Source of the DNA: Lachnospiraceae bacterium
GTDB taxonomy: Bacteria; Bacillota; Clostridia; Lachnospirales; Lachnospiraceae
Assembly (NCBI GenBank): GCA_029053015.1
Contig: JAIDHX010000036.1
Coordinates: 1-64,000, forward strand
Length of the DNA stretch: 64,000 nt
Direction of reading: 5' to 3'
A model generated the notes under the pieces. The model did not search any database. It was given only the letters and a program-made list of their open reading frames with translations, and was not told the DNA's origin. Position 1 is the first letter of the stretch. The number at the start of each line of letters is the position of its first letter. A program made the translations under genes and the position numbers. Positions 33,450 through 42,747 of this stretch are shown here, piece by piece.

Positions 33450-34430
33450 ATGAAAGCAGAAATACTTTCACTTCTCAGAAAGACGGACGATTATATTTCG
33501 GGTCAGGAATTGTGCGAGCGCTTCGGCGTGACGCGGGCGGCAGTCTGGAAAGTGATAAAGGGATTGCAGCAGGAGGGCTACGAAATCGAGGCGGTAACAG
33601 GAAGAGGCTACCGCCTGATTTCCCTGCCGGATATCTTCAGTGCAGAAGAACTGGAGAGCCGGATGAACACCGAGTGGGCGGGCAGAAACCTGGTTTTTTA
33701 TGAAAGCACGGGTTCGACCAATATACAGGCAAAGCTTCTGGCGGAGGAAGGCGCGCCTTCCGGCACACTCGTGGTTGCGGAACAACAGACGCAGGGGCGT
33801 GGCAGGCGCGGCAGGACATGGGCTTCCCCGGCGGGCGCAAATCTTTATTTTACACTGCTTTTAAAGCCGGATTTTGAGCCGGACAAAGCTTCCATGCTGA
33901 CACTGGTGATGGCGCTCGCGGTGCAGAGTGCGGTCACGGAGGTCTGCGGTATGCAGGCTGAGATTAAGTGGCCTAATGACGTTGTGATAAACGGGAAAAA
34001 GGTGACGGGAATCCTCACAGAAATGAGCGTGCAGGGCGAATATATCCAGCATGTTGTAATCGGCGTGGGCGTCAACGTCAAGGAGCAGGAATTTGTGCCT
34101 GAGCTGGAAGGAAAGGCGGCTTCACTGGAGCAGGAGTCGGGCAGGCAGGTTTCGCGGGCGGCTCTTCTGGAAAAAATCATGGAATATTTCGAAGCGGATT
34201 ATGCCCTTTTCGTCCAAAAACTGAACCTGTCCCTGCTGATGGATGCGTACAATGCAGCGCTGGTCAACTGCGGCAGGGAGGTGCGCGTGCTGGATCCCGC
34301 GGTCGAATACACAGGGCTGGCACAGGGCATCAACGAAAAAGGAGAGCTTTGTGTCAAAACCGCAGACGGAAAGCTGAAAAAGGTATATGCCGGCGAAGTG
34401 TCGGTGAGGGGTGTTTACGGGTATGTGTAA
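33450..34430 (+). CDS. birA: Bifunctional biotin-protein ligase and biotin repressor
   Basis: 326 residues. An N-terminal winged helix (YISGQELCERFGVTRAAVWK) binds biotin operators. The central ligase domain has the biotin-AMP loop GRGRRGRTWASP and KWPNDVVINGKKVTGIL, and the C-terminal SH3-like domain ends near residue 320. The enzyme activates biotin and attaches it to carboxylases such as acetyl-CoA or pyruvate carboxylase. It starts 26 bases after argF and overlaps the next unknown gene. Confidence 0.94.
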   Translation: MKAEILSLLRKTDDYISGQELCERFGVTRAAVWKVIKGLQQEGYEIEAVTGRGYRLISLPDIFSAEELESRMNTEWAGRNLVFYESTGSTNIQAKLLAEEGAPSGTLVVAEQQTQGRGRRGRTWASPAGANLYFTLLLKPDFEPDKASMLTLVMALAVQSAVTEVCGMQAEIKWPNDVVINGKKVTGILTEMSVQGEYIQHVVIGVGVNVKEQEFVPELEGKAASLEQESGRQVSRAALLEKIMEYFEADYALFVQKLNLSLLMDAYNAALVNCGREVRVLDPAVEYTGLAQGINEKGELCVKTADGKLKKVYAGEVSVRGVYGYV

Positions 34431-34773
34431 AAAAGAAGAAACCGGCAGAGTGGTGCTCTGCGGGGCAAGCGCCTATGAGATGAAATATTATTTTAACGAG
34501 GATTTTAACGGGCTTCCCGATTCCGTAAAAGAGGAGCTGCATATTCTTTGCGTGCTGTTTACGGAGGAGGTTGGCGGCGTTTTCACGATTGCCTTTGAGG
34601 AGGACGGGAATGTGGTGCTCACAACCGATGCGGATGATGATGATATCTACTACGATGAAATCAGCAGCGGTCTGATGGTGTCGCAGGTCCGAAGCAAAAG
34701 GCAGGAACTGTTTGAAAGCTTAAGCCTGTACTACAGGGTGTTTGTGCTTCATGAACAGTGTGATATAGATTAA
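34423..34773 (+). CDS. Uncharacterised small acidic protein
   Basis: A 116-residue protein, perhaps of the DUF6145 family, though I am not certain. It has no membrane or signal segment. The middle is strongly acidic (FEEDGNVVLTTDADDDDIYY), and the N-terminal CKKEETGRVVLCGASAYE may be strand-rich. Its ATG overlaps the end of birA by eight bases and it lies 18 bases before coaX, inside a run of cofactor genes. Its tight coupling suggests a conserved housekeeping role not yet defined. Confidence 0.55.
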   Translation: MCKKEETGRVVLCGASAYEMKYYFNEDFNGLPDSVKEELHILCVLFTEEVGGVFTIAFEEDGNVVLTTDADDDDIYYDEISSGLMVSQVRSKRQELFESLSLYYRVFVLHEQCDID

Positions 34774-34791
34774 GCAGCGTGGAGGAAAATT

Positions 34792-35571
34792 ATGATTCTG
34801 GCAATAGATGTGGGAAATACAAATATCACTTGCGGTGTCTATGACGGCGAGACACTTTCGGCAACGTTCCGTATTACAACCAAGTTTCCGAGAACTTCGG
34901 ATGAATACGGAATTACGCTGGCGGAGATGATGCGGATGAAGGGTATCAGCACGGAACAGATAGAGGGCACGATTATCGCCAGCGTGGTGCCCGACGTGAT
35001 GCATTCGCTGACAGGCGCGATTGTGCGGTATATGGGAAGTACGCCCTTGATTGTGGGACCCGGCGTCAAGACAGGCATTCGTGTCGTGACGGAGAATCCC
35101 CGTGCAATCGGTGCGGACCGTATTGTGGATGCAGTGGCTGCTTATGAAAAATACGGCGGACCGGCGCTGGTGCTGGATTTCGGAACGGCTACCACCTATG
35201 ATCTGGTGGGCAGGGACGGCAGTTTTGAGGCAGGAATCACTGCACCGGGCATCAGAATCAGCGCGGAGGCGATGTGGGATCGGACGGCGCTGCTTTCCAA
35301 AATAGAAATCAAGAAGCCGAAGTCCATTCTGGCGCAGGAAACCATCAGCAGTATGCAGGCAGGTCTTTTTTACGGACAGATAGGTCAGACTGAGTACATC
35401 ATCAGGCGGGTGCGCGAGGAAAGCGGCTATGCGGATATGAAGGTGATTGCAACCGGCGGTCTGGGAAGGATTATCTCGGACGAGACCGACAGCATTGACG
35501 TTTATGACAGCGCCCTTACTTTGGACGGCCTGCGGATTATTTACGAGAAGAACAGGAAACAGGAACATTGA
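34792..35571 (+). CDS. coaX: Type III pantothenate kinase
   Basis: First step of coenzyme A synthesis, the CoaX type that is not inhibited by CoA. The 259-residue ASKHA-fold protein has the phosphate loop [26 protein letters not shown], and [12 protein letters not shown] with the catalytic aspartate. GTGGAGGAAA precedes the ATG. It overlaps dus by four bases. Confidence 0.94.
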   Translation: MILAIDVGNTNITCGVYDGETLSATFRITTKFPRTSDEYGITLAEMMRMKGISTEQIEGTIIASVVPDVMHSLTGAIVRYMGSTPLIVGPGVKTGIRVVTENPRAIGADRIVDAVAAYEKYGGPALVLDFGTATTYDLVGRDGSFEAGITAPGIRISAEAMWDRTALLSKIEIKKPKSILAQETISSMQAGLFYGQIGQTEYIIRRVREESGYADMKVIATGGLGRIISDETDSIDVYDSALTLDGLRIIYEKNRKQEH

Positions 35572-36548
35572 CGAATAAATTGAAAATCGGCAGCACAGAG
35601 CTGTCCTCTCCGGTCATACTGGCGCCTATGGCGGGTGTGACCGATTTGCCTTTCAGGCTTCTTTGCAAGGAGCAGGGCGCAGGACTTCTCTGCATGGAGA
35701 TGGTGAGTGCAAAGGCGATTTACTACAACAATAAAAATACAGAAGCGCTGATGGAAATCCGCGAGGAGGAGCGACCGGTATCTTTGCAGTTATTTGGTTC
35801 TGACGCAGATATCATGGCGGAAATGGCAAAACGTATAGAAGAGCGTCCTTTTGACATACTGGATATCAATATGGGCTGTCCGGTTCCCAAGGTGGTAAAC
35901 AATGGGGAAGGCTCCGCGCTGATGAAAAATCCGGTATTGGTGGAAGAGATTGTGCGTAAGGTGGCAGGCGCCATTCAAAAGCCGGTTACAGTCAAAATCA
36001 GAAAAGGCTTTGACGACGCACACTGCAATGCGGTAGAAATCGCCAAAATTGCGGAGGAGGCGGGAGCGGCGGCAATTGCCGTCCATGGCAGAACGAGAGA
36101 GCAGTATTATACCGGCAAAGCGGACTGGGATTGTATCCGCGCTGTAAAGGAGGCTGTGCGGATACCGGTCATCGGAAACGGCGACGTGGTGGATGCCGCT
36201 TCGGCAAAGGCACTTTTGGATGCAACGGGATGCGACGGTATTATGGTAGGCAGGGGCGCACAGGGAAATCCATGGATATTTCGTGAAATAACAACGTTTC
36301 TGGAAACGGGAGAGCTGCCGCCGAAGCCGACGCCTGCCGAGGTGCGTCAGGTTGTAGAGCGCCATGCGGCGCTGCAGCTTGCGATTAAGGGCGAGTATAC
36401 GGGCGTCAGGGAAATGCGCAAGCACTTAGCGTGGTACACGGCAGGATATCCCAATTCGGCGCGATACAGACAGCAGATAAACAGCATGGAATCCATGGAC
36501 GATTTGTTAAAAAGTCTTGACCGGATTTTTCCGGGAAGCGCTGGATGA
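35568..36548 (+). CDS. tRNA-dihydrouridine synthase (Dus family)
   Basis: FMN enzyme that reduces uridine in the D-loop of tRNA, 326 residues from a TTG start overlapping the coaX stop. Seen: [34 protein letters not shown] with the catalytic cysteine, KIRKGFDD, and [19 protein letters not shown] for FMN phosphate binding. It is closest to the DusB type. The next unknown gene overlaps its stop by four bases. Confidence 0.92.
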   Translation: MTNKLKIGSTELSSPVILAPMAGVTDLPFRLLCKEQGAGLLCMEMVSAKAIYYNNKNTEALMEIREEERPVSLQLFGSDADIMAEMAKRIEERPFDILDINMGCPVPKVVNNGEGSALMKNPVLVEEIVRKVAGAIQKPVTVKIRKGFDDAHCNAVEIAKIAEEAGAAAIAVHGRTREQYYTGKADWDCIRAVKEAVRIPVIGNGDVVDAASAKALLDATGCDGIMVGRGAQGNPWIFREITTFLETGELPPKPTPAEVRQVVERHAALQLAIKGEYTGVREMRKHLAWYTAGYPNSARYRQQINSMESMDDLLKSLDRIFPGSAG

Positions 36549-37336
36549 ATCAGCGCTTCTTTAGTATAAAGCAGCGGGCGGCAGCATATCTTCAAAAAGA
36601 AGGACGAACCGGAGCGATGACCGTGGAAGAGATGACTGTCGTTTATTTTGTGATGGACAAAGCAGGGGTGGGTAAGAGAAAACGCCGCGGAAGCTGGCAG
36701 TACAGGATAGAAACCAGGGAAAAATGCGGCAGAGGCGGAAGCGTCAGTCTGTGCAAGGTCTATCTGCCGGCGTGCAGCTACAAGAAGAAGCCGTGGAAGG
36801 AAAAGGACAGAAGCGAGTACATTCAGGGGCTCGAAGTGCCTTCAGAGGGGAGAAATGTCTGCTATTTTTATGATGAGGAAGCAAAGGCATTTCTCGGCAG
36901 GAAGGAAGAGCCGCTGTCGCTGGAAGGACTGCTTTTTCTGATATGGTACAGGCAGATTGTGTTTGATTCCCTTATTATTTTGCAGGACAGGGAACTGGAA
37001 ACGGAAGAACTTCTGGCGAAATATGTGCGGGACACCCGTTATATCGGCGTTGTCACGGGCAGCGGGGAAGAACTTTCGGAGGCAAAAGAGGAACTTTTGG
37101 AGGAATACGGTTTTCTGCTGGATATTTCCACAGAGCTTACAGGACTGCATATACCGGCAAAGGGAAATGTGCTGATTGTGGCGGGAGAAGAACTGTATGG
37201 GATTACACCGCTGCAGCTTCCCAAGGGAGCCGTATTTGTCAGCACGGTGGTGTCGGGCGCGGCAAAAAAACTGTGCGCGAGGGCAAAAGAAATCCGTTAT
37301 ATAGATATGAAATGTCTTTTACAGGAGGTCTTGTGA
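36545..37336 (+). CDS. Uncharacterised protein coupled to the dus gene
   Basis: 263 residues with no family I recognise. The N-terminal 110 residues are basic (KRKRRGSWQYRIETREKCGR). The rest is mixed alpha/beta and includes TRYIGVVTGSGEEL and GNVLIVAGEELYGITPLQLP, which look like a Rossmann-like or receiver-like repeat. No signal peptide or membrane segment. Its ATGA overlap with dus implies coupled translation. Possible role in tRNA or cofactor metabolism by context only. Confidence 0.55.
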   Translation: MNQRFFSIKQRAAAYLQKEGRTGAMTVEEMTVVYFVMDKAGVGKRKRRGSWQYRIETREKCGRGGSVSLCKVYLPACSYKKKPWKEKDRSEYIQGLEVPSEGRNVCYFYDEEAKAFLGRKEEPLSLEGLLFLIWYRQIVFDSLIILQDRELETEELLAKYVRDTRYIGVVTGSGEELSEAKEELLEEYGFLLDISTELTGLHIPAKGNVLIVAGEELYGITPLQLPKGAVFVSTVVSGAAKKLCARAKEIRYIDMKCLLQEVL

Positions 37337-37353
37337 GCTAAAACGTTTGAGTC

Positions 37354-37382
37354 TTGACACCCAGTTTAAAATTCAGTATAAT
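37354..37382 (+). promoter_or_regulatory. Consensus sigma-A promoter of greA/lysS
   Basis: TTGACA (37354-37359), 17-base spacer, TATAAT (37377-37382): a full-consensus promoter, fitting constant strong expression of the two genes behind it. Confidence 0.9.
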
Positions 37383-37473
37383 ACGGGGGATAATCTAGGT
37401 ATCGTGCAGTCGTTTGACCAAAGATAACCGGATATTAAAAGGAAAAATTGTGTAAAAAAGGAAGGCGCATACC

Positions 37474-37956
37474 ATGGAATCAAAGAAAAATATTTTAACC
37501 TATGAAGGCTTGAGAAAGTATGAAGATGAGCTGCATGAACTGAAGGTTGTCAAACGTCAGGAGGTTGCTCAGAAAATCAAGGAAGCCAGAGAGCAGGGCG
37601 ACTTGTCTGAAAATGCAGAGTATGATGCGGCAAAGGACGAGCAGCGTGATATAGAGGCACGTATCGAAGAACTGGAGAAAATCCTGAAAAATGCGGAAGT
37701 AATCGTGGAAGACGAGGTAGATTTGGACAAAATTAACATCGGCTGCCGCGTGAAGATTCTGGATTTGGAATACAATGATGAACTGGACTATAAGATTGTC
37801 GGCTCCACGGAGGCAAACAGCTTAAAAGGCAAGATTTCCAACGAAAGCCCTGTGGGAAAGGCGCTGATTGGCGCAAAGCTCGGCGATACCGTAGAAGTAG
37901 AAACGCAGGCAGGGGTTTTGAAGTACAAGGTACTGGAAATCCAGCGTTCTAACTAA
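37474..37956 (+). CDS. greA: Transcription elongation factor GreA
   Basis: Reactivates backtracked RNA polymerase by stimulating transcript cleavage. At 160 residues it is of normal length. The N-terminal coiled coil carries the acidic tip [20 protein letters not shown], and the C-terminal FKBP-like domain ends with KVLEI. It follows a consensus promoter and precedes lysS, an arrangement frequent in Clostridia. Confidence 0.96.
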   Translation: MESKKNILTYEGLRKYEDELHELKVVKRQEVAQKIKEAREQGDLSENAEYDAAKDEQRDIEARIEELEKILKNAEVIVEDEVDLDKINIGCRVKILDLEYNDELDYKIVGSTEANSLKGKISNESPVGKALIGAKLGDTVEVETQAGVLKYKVLEIQRSN

Positions 37957-38025
37957 AAAGCATTTTAAACCGTAGTGTCAGGCGTCCCATCGGGAAAAGC
38001 CGGACAGGAAAGGCGTGGTATAAAA

Positions 38026-39549
38026 GTGGCAGATACACAGAACAGAGAAAATCAGAATAACGGAGCGGAGAGCCGCCAGCAGGAGCAGGACATTCATCAG
38101 CTTTTAAAGGTAAGGCGGGAAAAGCTTGCAGCGCTGCAGGAGGCGGGCAAGGATCCCTTCCTTATTACAAAATATGACGTAACCCATCACAGCATGGACA
38201 TTAAGAACCATTTTGAAGAGCTGGAGGGTAAGACTGTCAGCATAGCCGGACGTATTATGCAGAAGCGCGTCATGGGAAAGGCTTCCTTCTGCAATGTACA
38301 GGATTTGCAGGGTAATATCCAGTCCTATGTGGCAAGGGACAGCATAGGGGAAGAGCCTTATGCAGATTTTAAAAAGTATGATGTGGGTGATATCGTGGGC
38401 ATCACGGGCGAGGTGTTTAAGACCAAAACCGGTGAGATTTCCGTTCATGCGGCAAAAGTGCTGCTGATGAGCAAGAGCCTGCAGATTCTGCCGGAAAAAT
38501 TCCACGGACTGACCAACACGGACATCCGATACAGACAGCGTTATACCGATTTGATTATGAATCCCGACGTGAAGGATACCTTCATCAAGCGCAGCAAAAT
38601 TATCAGCGCGATTCGCCGTTATCTGGACGGACAGGGCTTTATGGAGGTGGAAACACCGATGCTGGTATCCAATGCGGGAGGCGCGGCGGCAAGACCCTTT
38701 GAGACGCATTACAATGCGCTGGACGAGGATGTGAAGCTTCGTATTTCACTGGAACTGTACTTAAAGAGGCTGATTGTAGGCGGAATGGAGCGGGTTTACG
38801 AGATCGGACGTGTCTTCAGAAACGAAGGACTGGATACCCGCCACAATCCTGAATTTACGCTGATGGAACTGTATCAGGCGTATACGGACTATCAGGGCAT
38901 GATGGATTTGACTGAGAATATGTTCCGCTATGTGGCGCAGGAGGTATGCGGCACCACTACGGTTCCCTATGCGGAGGAAATGATTGATTTAGGCAAGCCC
39001 TTTGAAAGGCTTACCATGGTGGAAGCGGTCAAGAAATATGCAGGCGTCGATTTTGACGCGATTGTGGATACAGAGGCGGCAAAGAAAATTGCCGATGAAA
39101 AAGGCGTTCATTATGAGGCGCGCCACAAGAAGGGCGATATTTTGAACCTTTTCTTTGAGGAGTTCGTGGAGGAACATCTGATTCAGCCCACTTTCGTGAT
39201 GGATCATCCGGTAGAGATTTCACCGCTCACTAAGAGGAAGCCGGACAAGCCGGATTATGTGGAGCGTTTCGAGCTCTTTATCTACGGCAGGGAAATGTGC
39301 AACGCCTACTCCGAGTTGAATGACCCCATCGACCAGAGGGAGCGTTTCAAGGCGCAGGAGGCAGCTCTCGCCGCAGGCGACGAGGAAGCCAACACAACCG
39401 ACGAGGACTTTATGAACGCCCTCGAAATCGGTATGCCCCCCACCGGAGGCATTGGCTATGGGCTGGACAGACTGATTATGCTGCTCACCAATTCGCCGGC
39501 TATCAGGGATGTGCTGTTGTTCCCGACGATGAAGAGCTTGGACAAATAA
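38026..39549 (+). CDS. lysS: Lysyl-tRNA synthetase, class II
   Basis: Charges tRNA-Lys. The start GTG at 38026 gives 507 residues, matching the family; a GTG at 37975 would add an unconserved 17 residues. Seen: N-terminal OB-fold anticodon domain ([20 protein letters not shown]), motif 2 region [39 protein letters not shown], and motif 3 [20 protein letters not shown]. About 60 bases separate it from greA's stop, no terminator lies between. Confidence 0.95.
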   Translation: MADTQNRENQNNGAESRQQEQDIHQLLKVRREKLAALQEAGKDPFLITKYDVTHHSMDIKNHFEELEGKTVSIAGRIMQKRVMGKASFCNVQDLQGNIQSYVARDSIGEEPYADFKKYDVGDIVGITGEVFKTKTGEISVHAAKVLLMSKSLQILPEKFHGLTNTDIRYRQRYTDLIMNPDVKDTFIKRSKIISAIRRYLDGQGFMEVETPMLVSNAGGAAARPFETHYNALDEDVKLRISLELYLKRLIVGGMERVYEIGRVFRNEGLDTRHNPEFTLMELYQAYTDYQGMMDLTENMFRYVAQEVCGTTTVPYAEEMIDLGKPFERLTMVEAVKKYAGVDFDAIVDTEAAKKIADEKGVHYEARHKKGDILNLFFEEFVEEHLIQPTFVMDHPVEISPLTKRKPDKPDYVERFELFIYGREMCNAYSELNDPIDQRERFKAQEAALAAGDEEANTTDEDFMNALEIGMPPTGGIGYGLDRLIMLLTNSPAIRDVLLFPTMKSLDK

Positions 39550-39907
39550 AGTGCCGAAAATAGGGATTTTACAAGCGATTTAGTAGGCTAATATTTGGAT
39601 TTTACGACAGAGTTACGACAAATGGTGAGCCTTGATATAGTAAAAATTTAAGACATCATTACTTATAGTGATATGGGTAGTGGTGTCTTTTTGTGTGTCG
39701 GGAGGGTATACATTTGAGATGTCAGCAGTGTTTTATAGAAAGCGTATATTTAATGTATTCATGCATGGAGAAGAACGAAAGTAGGAATAGGTTAGTTGTT
39801 ATCTCACAGATGAAACAAGATTTTCAGTTTGTGTAGAAAATTGTGGAGTTTGGAGTATTTGTGAGGTATAATAAAAAAGAATTTGTATCATGGGAGGATT
39901 TGAAAAA
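39550..39907. other. Intergenic stretch after lysS with direct repeats and terminator
   Basis: No gene found. It contains a direct repeat TTACGACA at 39602-39609 and 39613-39620 (11-base period), a terminator at 39651-39692, and AT-rich sequence with a TATAAT at 39867-39872 that may be the -10 of the lipoprotein gene, without a clear -35. The base composition falls sharply here compared with lysS. Confidence 0.45.
39651..39692 (+). terminator. Terminator after lysS
   Basis: AGACATCATTAC (39651-39662) pairs with GTAGTGGTGTCT (39677-39688) with G-U pairs, followed by TTTTT. Confidence 0.65.
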
Positions 39908-40636
39908 GTGAGAAAAAGAATTTTGTGTTTTAGTGTTATTCTGATAATTGCAGGTTCATTGACGGGCTGTAAATCAACAGATTATAATGCTGCAGTAAAT
40001 GCTATTGAAAATAAAGAGTATGAAACTGCATTTGATTTACTGGTAAATTTAGGAGATTACAAAGATAGCAAACAGTTGTTAATAGATAATATTAAGAAGT
40101 ATGTTTTTGATTTGGCTGAAAAAGATAAATATGATAATGCACTTGAGGTTTTAAATGCTTACAGTGCGGTATCAGATTTCAACGATATATATACAGATAT
40201 AAATGAACAGAAAGAATTATATGATATATATTTGGAGATGGAGAATTGCTTTTCAGAAAATAGGATTGAGGATGGTTTTGCTTTATTAGATATATTGCCA
40301 AGCGATTATAGAAATATTCAAGATATATACGATACTTATGATCAGTTGAAAGATAGCAATTTTAAAGGAAAGTATAGAAACGGATCGGTTGGAGAAGTTT
40401 CACAAGCGATTATGTTTGAGTTGTATTATTCAACTTACGACCATGTGTTTCAATTACATGTAAATAAACAGATTTATTGGTCAGATGGAACAATTTATAA
40501 AGAACATGATTTTTATATTGATCCTGATGATTTTGAAGATGAAACTACCATTAAATATGGTAGTTATACATGGAGCATCAGTGATAATGGGCGATTGACA
40601 GAAATTGACAAGGGTAAAACATATTCATATAAATAA
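39908..40636 (+). CDS. Lipoprotein of unknown function, AT-rich
   Basis: 242 residues from GTG 39908, with GGGAGG ten bases upstream. A lipoprotein signal (LIIAGSLTGC) anchors it outside the membrane. Residues about 30-130 form TPR-like helical pairs (YNAAVNAIENKEYETAFDLL, DYKDSKQLL, KYDNALEVLNAY), a pattern frequent in surface lipoproteins of Clostridia. The C-terminal 90 residues look beta-rich. Codons are strongly A/T-biased compared with lysS, suggesting recent acquisition. Function not known. Confidence 0.7.
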   Translation: MRKRILCFSVILIIAGSLTGCKSTDYNAAVNAIENKEYETAFDLLVNLGDYKDSKQLLIDNIKKYVFDLAEKDKYDNALEVLNAYSAVSDFNDIYTDINEQKELYDIYLEMENCFSENRIEDGFALLDILPSDYRNIQDIYDTYDQLKDSNFKGKYRNGSVGEVSQAIMFELYYSTYDHVFQLHVNKQIYWSDGTIYKEHDFYIDPDDFEDETTIKYGSYTWSISDNGRLTEIDKGKTYSYK

Positions 40637-40654
40637 AAATGAGGAGGATTTATT

Positions 40655-40747
40655 ATGGCGCTTATTAAATGTCCTGAGTGTGGAAAAGAAATATCAGACA
40701 AAGCGAGTAGTTGTCCTGGTTGTGGCTATCCAATAAATAAAATCTAG
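40655..40747 (+). CDS. Tiny zinc-ribbon protein
   Basis: A 30-residue peptide, too short for usual gene finders, with [19 protein letters not shown] and PGCGYPINK: two CxxC pairs make a complete zinc ribbon of the rubredoxin-like kind. GAGGAGGATT lies six to seven bases before the ATG, which strongly supports translation. It is only 18 bases after the lipoprotein gene. Larger proteins often carry this domain at the N-terminus in front of a membrane helix, so it could be a truncated fragment, but the strong ribosome site argues for expression. Confidence 0.65.
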   Translation: MALIKCPECGKEISDKASSCPGCGYPINKI

Positions 40748-40834
40748 GTATTTATGCCGAAGGGAAACGGGAAGATGAGACCGCCAGGGGATTGTTTTCT
40801 ACGAGAACAGTGAAGAAGGGATGTGAGTAACGGT

Positions 40835-41230
40835 ATGAGATTTCGAATGGGCATTATGATTGTTGCTGTATTTATCGGCTGCATGAGGTGGACCGGCTGT
40901 ACGTGGGTCACGAGCGGGAGCAGTCTTTTTCTTGTGTCAGACGGTGAGGCTAAGATGCTTGCTGATGTGTTCGGTGATGAAGTGATGGATCACATAGACA
41001 ACGGCAGGCTGACGAAAGACGAGCATCATGCACTTGAGGCATATTGGGCCGGTACGGGATATCTTCTGGAAGAGTATCCGTCATATGGCTTAAAGATGGA
41101 GTCGTTCAAATTGCTGCCTGACGGCACTTATGAGATTGTGTTCACGTGCGATGGCACACCTTTTACGTGCAAGGTGTGTCCTGTGGCGGATGGTTATGAA
41201 TGCTTTGACGATTTTGAACCAGATAAATGA
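40835..41230 (+). CDS. Small putative lipoprotein
   Basis: About 131 residues from ATG 40835, or slightly longer from a GTG at 40823; GAAGAAGGGA lies upstream of both. A hydrophobic N-terminus (GIMIVAVFIGCMRWTGC) reads as a lipoprotein signal. The remainder is acidic with three cysteines in its last third (FTCDGTPFTCKVC), perhaps a disulfide-bonded fold. No family recognised. It precedes the LytTR regulator gene by 32 bases and might be in the same transcript. Confidence 0.5.
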   Translation: MRFRMGIMIVAVFIGCMRWTGCTWVTSGSSLFLVSDGEAKMLADVFGDEVMDHIDNGRLTKDEHHALEAYWAGTGYLLEEYPSYGLKMESFKLLPDGTYEIVFTCDGTPFTCKVCPVADGYECFDDFEPDK

Positions 41231-41262
41231 AAATGCTCTTTTGAAAGGAGTTTCTGCCGGCT

Positions 41263-41973
41263 ATGGCTCTTTCGATTGCTGTATGCGATGATAACGAAAC
41301 CGATCTGCAGTATATAACCGACATGGTAAATGTCTGGGCGATGCAGGGAAGAATTCCTGTTTCAATCAAGACATTTCTCTCGGCAGAGTCCTTTTTGTTT
41401 CATTATTCCGAAAATAAAGATTATGATATCCTGCTTCTGGATGTGGAAATGGGGCCATTAAACGGTATTGAGCTCGCAAAACAAATCCGTGCCCAAAACA
41501 GTTGTGTGCAGATTGTGTTCATCACAGGATATCCTGATTTTATTGCAGAAGGATATGAAGTCTCTGCACTGCATTATCTAGTGAAGCCGGTCAAACCCGA
41601 AAAGCTGGTCGAGGTGCTGGACCGCGCGGCAGACTTAAGCAGGAAGGAGCGTCCCTTCTTATTGGTTTCTTCCGAACGCGAGACAATCCGCCTCTTTCTT
41701 GACGATATTTATTATGTGGAATCACAGGGACACTATATGCTCATCCACACGGAACAAATGCAGTATCGGGTGCGGATGACCGTATCCGGTCTTCTGGAAA
41801 AGCTGGACGAGGGATTTTACAGATGCAGCCGTTCCTTTATCGTCAGCCTGCGGCATGTATGCCGGATCACAAAAAGCGAGGTATTTCTCGAAAATCAAGT
41901 CTCGCTCCCTCTCGGGCGCGGACAGTATGATGAAATCAACAAAAAGATGATTCGTTATCTGAGGTCAATATGA
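41263..41973 (+). CDS. LytTR-type response regulator
   Basis: 236 residues of the AgrA/VirR type. The receiver has acidic pocket DDNE (9-12), phosphorylation site D60 in LLLDVEMG, and K at 109 in LVKPVKPEK. The LytTR DNA-binding domain (from about residue 135) has IYYVESQGHYMLIHT, FYRCSRSFIVSLRHV and LPLGRGQYDEI. Such regulators bind direct repeats of about nine bases spaced 21-23 apart, and repeats like this lie before the ABC genes downstream. Its stop overlaps the kinase start by four bases. Confidence 0.92.
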   Translation: MALSIAVCDDNETDLQYITDMVNVWAMQGRIPVSIKTFLSAESFLFHYSENKDYDILLLDVEMGPLNGIELAKQIRAQNSCVQIVFITGYPDFIAEGYEVSALHYLVKPVKPEKLVEVLDRAADLSRKERPFLLVSSERETIRLFLDDIYYVESQGHYMLIHTEQMQYRVRMTVSGLLEKLDEGFYRCSRSFIVSLRHVCRITKSEVFLENQVSLPLGRGQYDEINKKMIRYLRSI

Positions 41974-42614
41974 TGTTTGGACGCAGAAAAATAAGTGAAT
42001 TTCAGAATGCTCTGGTGGAACAGCATTACGCCGAGGTAGAAAATATGTACCGTACCATGCGTGGGTGGAGACATGACTGGCACAATCATATTCAGGCGCT
42101 TTCCGCACAGCTGGACAGCGGCGAATATGAAAAAGCAAGAAGCTATCTGAACGAAATCAACCAATCCATTCTGAATATTGATACCGTCTTAAAGACTGGT
42201 AATACAATGGCGGATGCCATACTGAACAGCAAAATATCCCTGATGAAAAGCAGGCAGATTGAGGTGGAGGCAGAGGCGCAGGTCCCGGCCTTCCTTTCCG
42301 TACCCAATGTGGACTTGTGCATTATCATCGGAAATCTTCTCGACAATGCCATGGAAGCATGCTCCAAACTGGAGCCCGAAAACCGCTTCGTGCATATCTA
42401 CATTCATGTAAAAGGCGCCATGCTCTATATGTCCTTTACCAATTCCGCCGGGAAAAAGCAACGCAAAATAGGGAATCTGTTCCTCTCCTCCAAAGGAAGC
42501 GGACACGGCTTCGGACTGATCAGGGTGGATTCCCTGGTTGCCAAAAACGGCGGGTATCTCACCCGTGCCAGCGAGGATGGCGGGTATACCACAGAAGTAA
42601 CCTTGCCGCTGTAA
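41970..42614 (+). CDS. Soluble GHKL histidine kinase lacking a membrane domain
   Basis: 214 residues. A short coiled helix leads to the H-box RGWRHDWHNH (H35), typical of AgrC-type GHKL kinases, then N-box IIGNLLDNAMEAC and G-box SGHGFGLIRVDSL. AgrC-type kinases are normally 430 residues with six membrane helices; all of that is missing, and no upstream coding sequence for it exists because the regulator gene is directly adjacent. Either the sensor is truly cytosolic or the 5' part has been lost. It phosphorylates, by inference, the LytTR regulator. Confidence 0.85.
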   Translation: MMFGRRKISEFQNALVEQHYAEVENMYRTMRGWRHDWHNHIQALSAQLDSGEYEKARSYLNEINQSILNIDTVLKTGNTMADAILNSKISLMKSRQIEVEAEAQVPAFLSVPNVDLCIIIGNLLDNAMEACSKLEPENRFVHIYIHVKGAMLYMSFTNSAGKKQRKIGNLFLSSKGSGHGFGLIRVDSLVAKNGGYLTRASEDGGYTTEVTLPL

Positions 42615-42642
42615 AATCTTACTTATATTGTCTGAAATTTGC

Positions 42643-42698
42643 TTTTCGTGCCTAAAACCCCGTCTTTTGTGCCAAATCTGTCCGCTGCTCCCGTATTT
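42643..42698 (+). promoter_or_regulatory. LytTR-like direct repeats and promoter of the ABC pair
   Basis: TTTTCGTGCC (42643-42652) and CTTTTGTGCC (42664-42673) are direct repeats 21 bases apart, the spacing of LytTR regulator sites. A third related copy, ATTTGTGGC, is at 42685-42693. They run into a -10-like CATAAT (42693-42698); a good -35 is missing, as at promoters needing an activator. The ABC gene ATG is at 42748. Confidence 0.6.
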
Positions 42699-42747
42699 GT
42701 GGCATAATCCTGTCTGTACATATTCATTTGGATAGTGAGGACACTTT

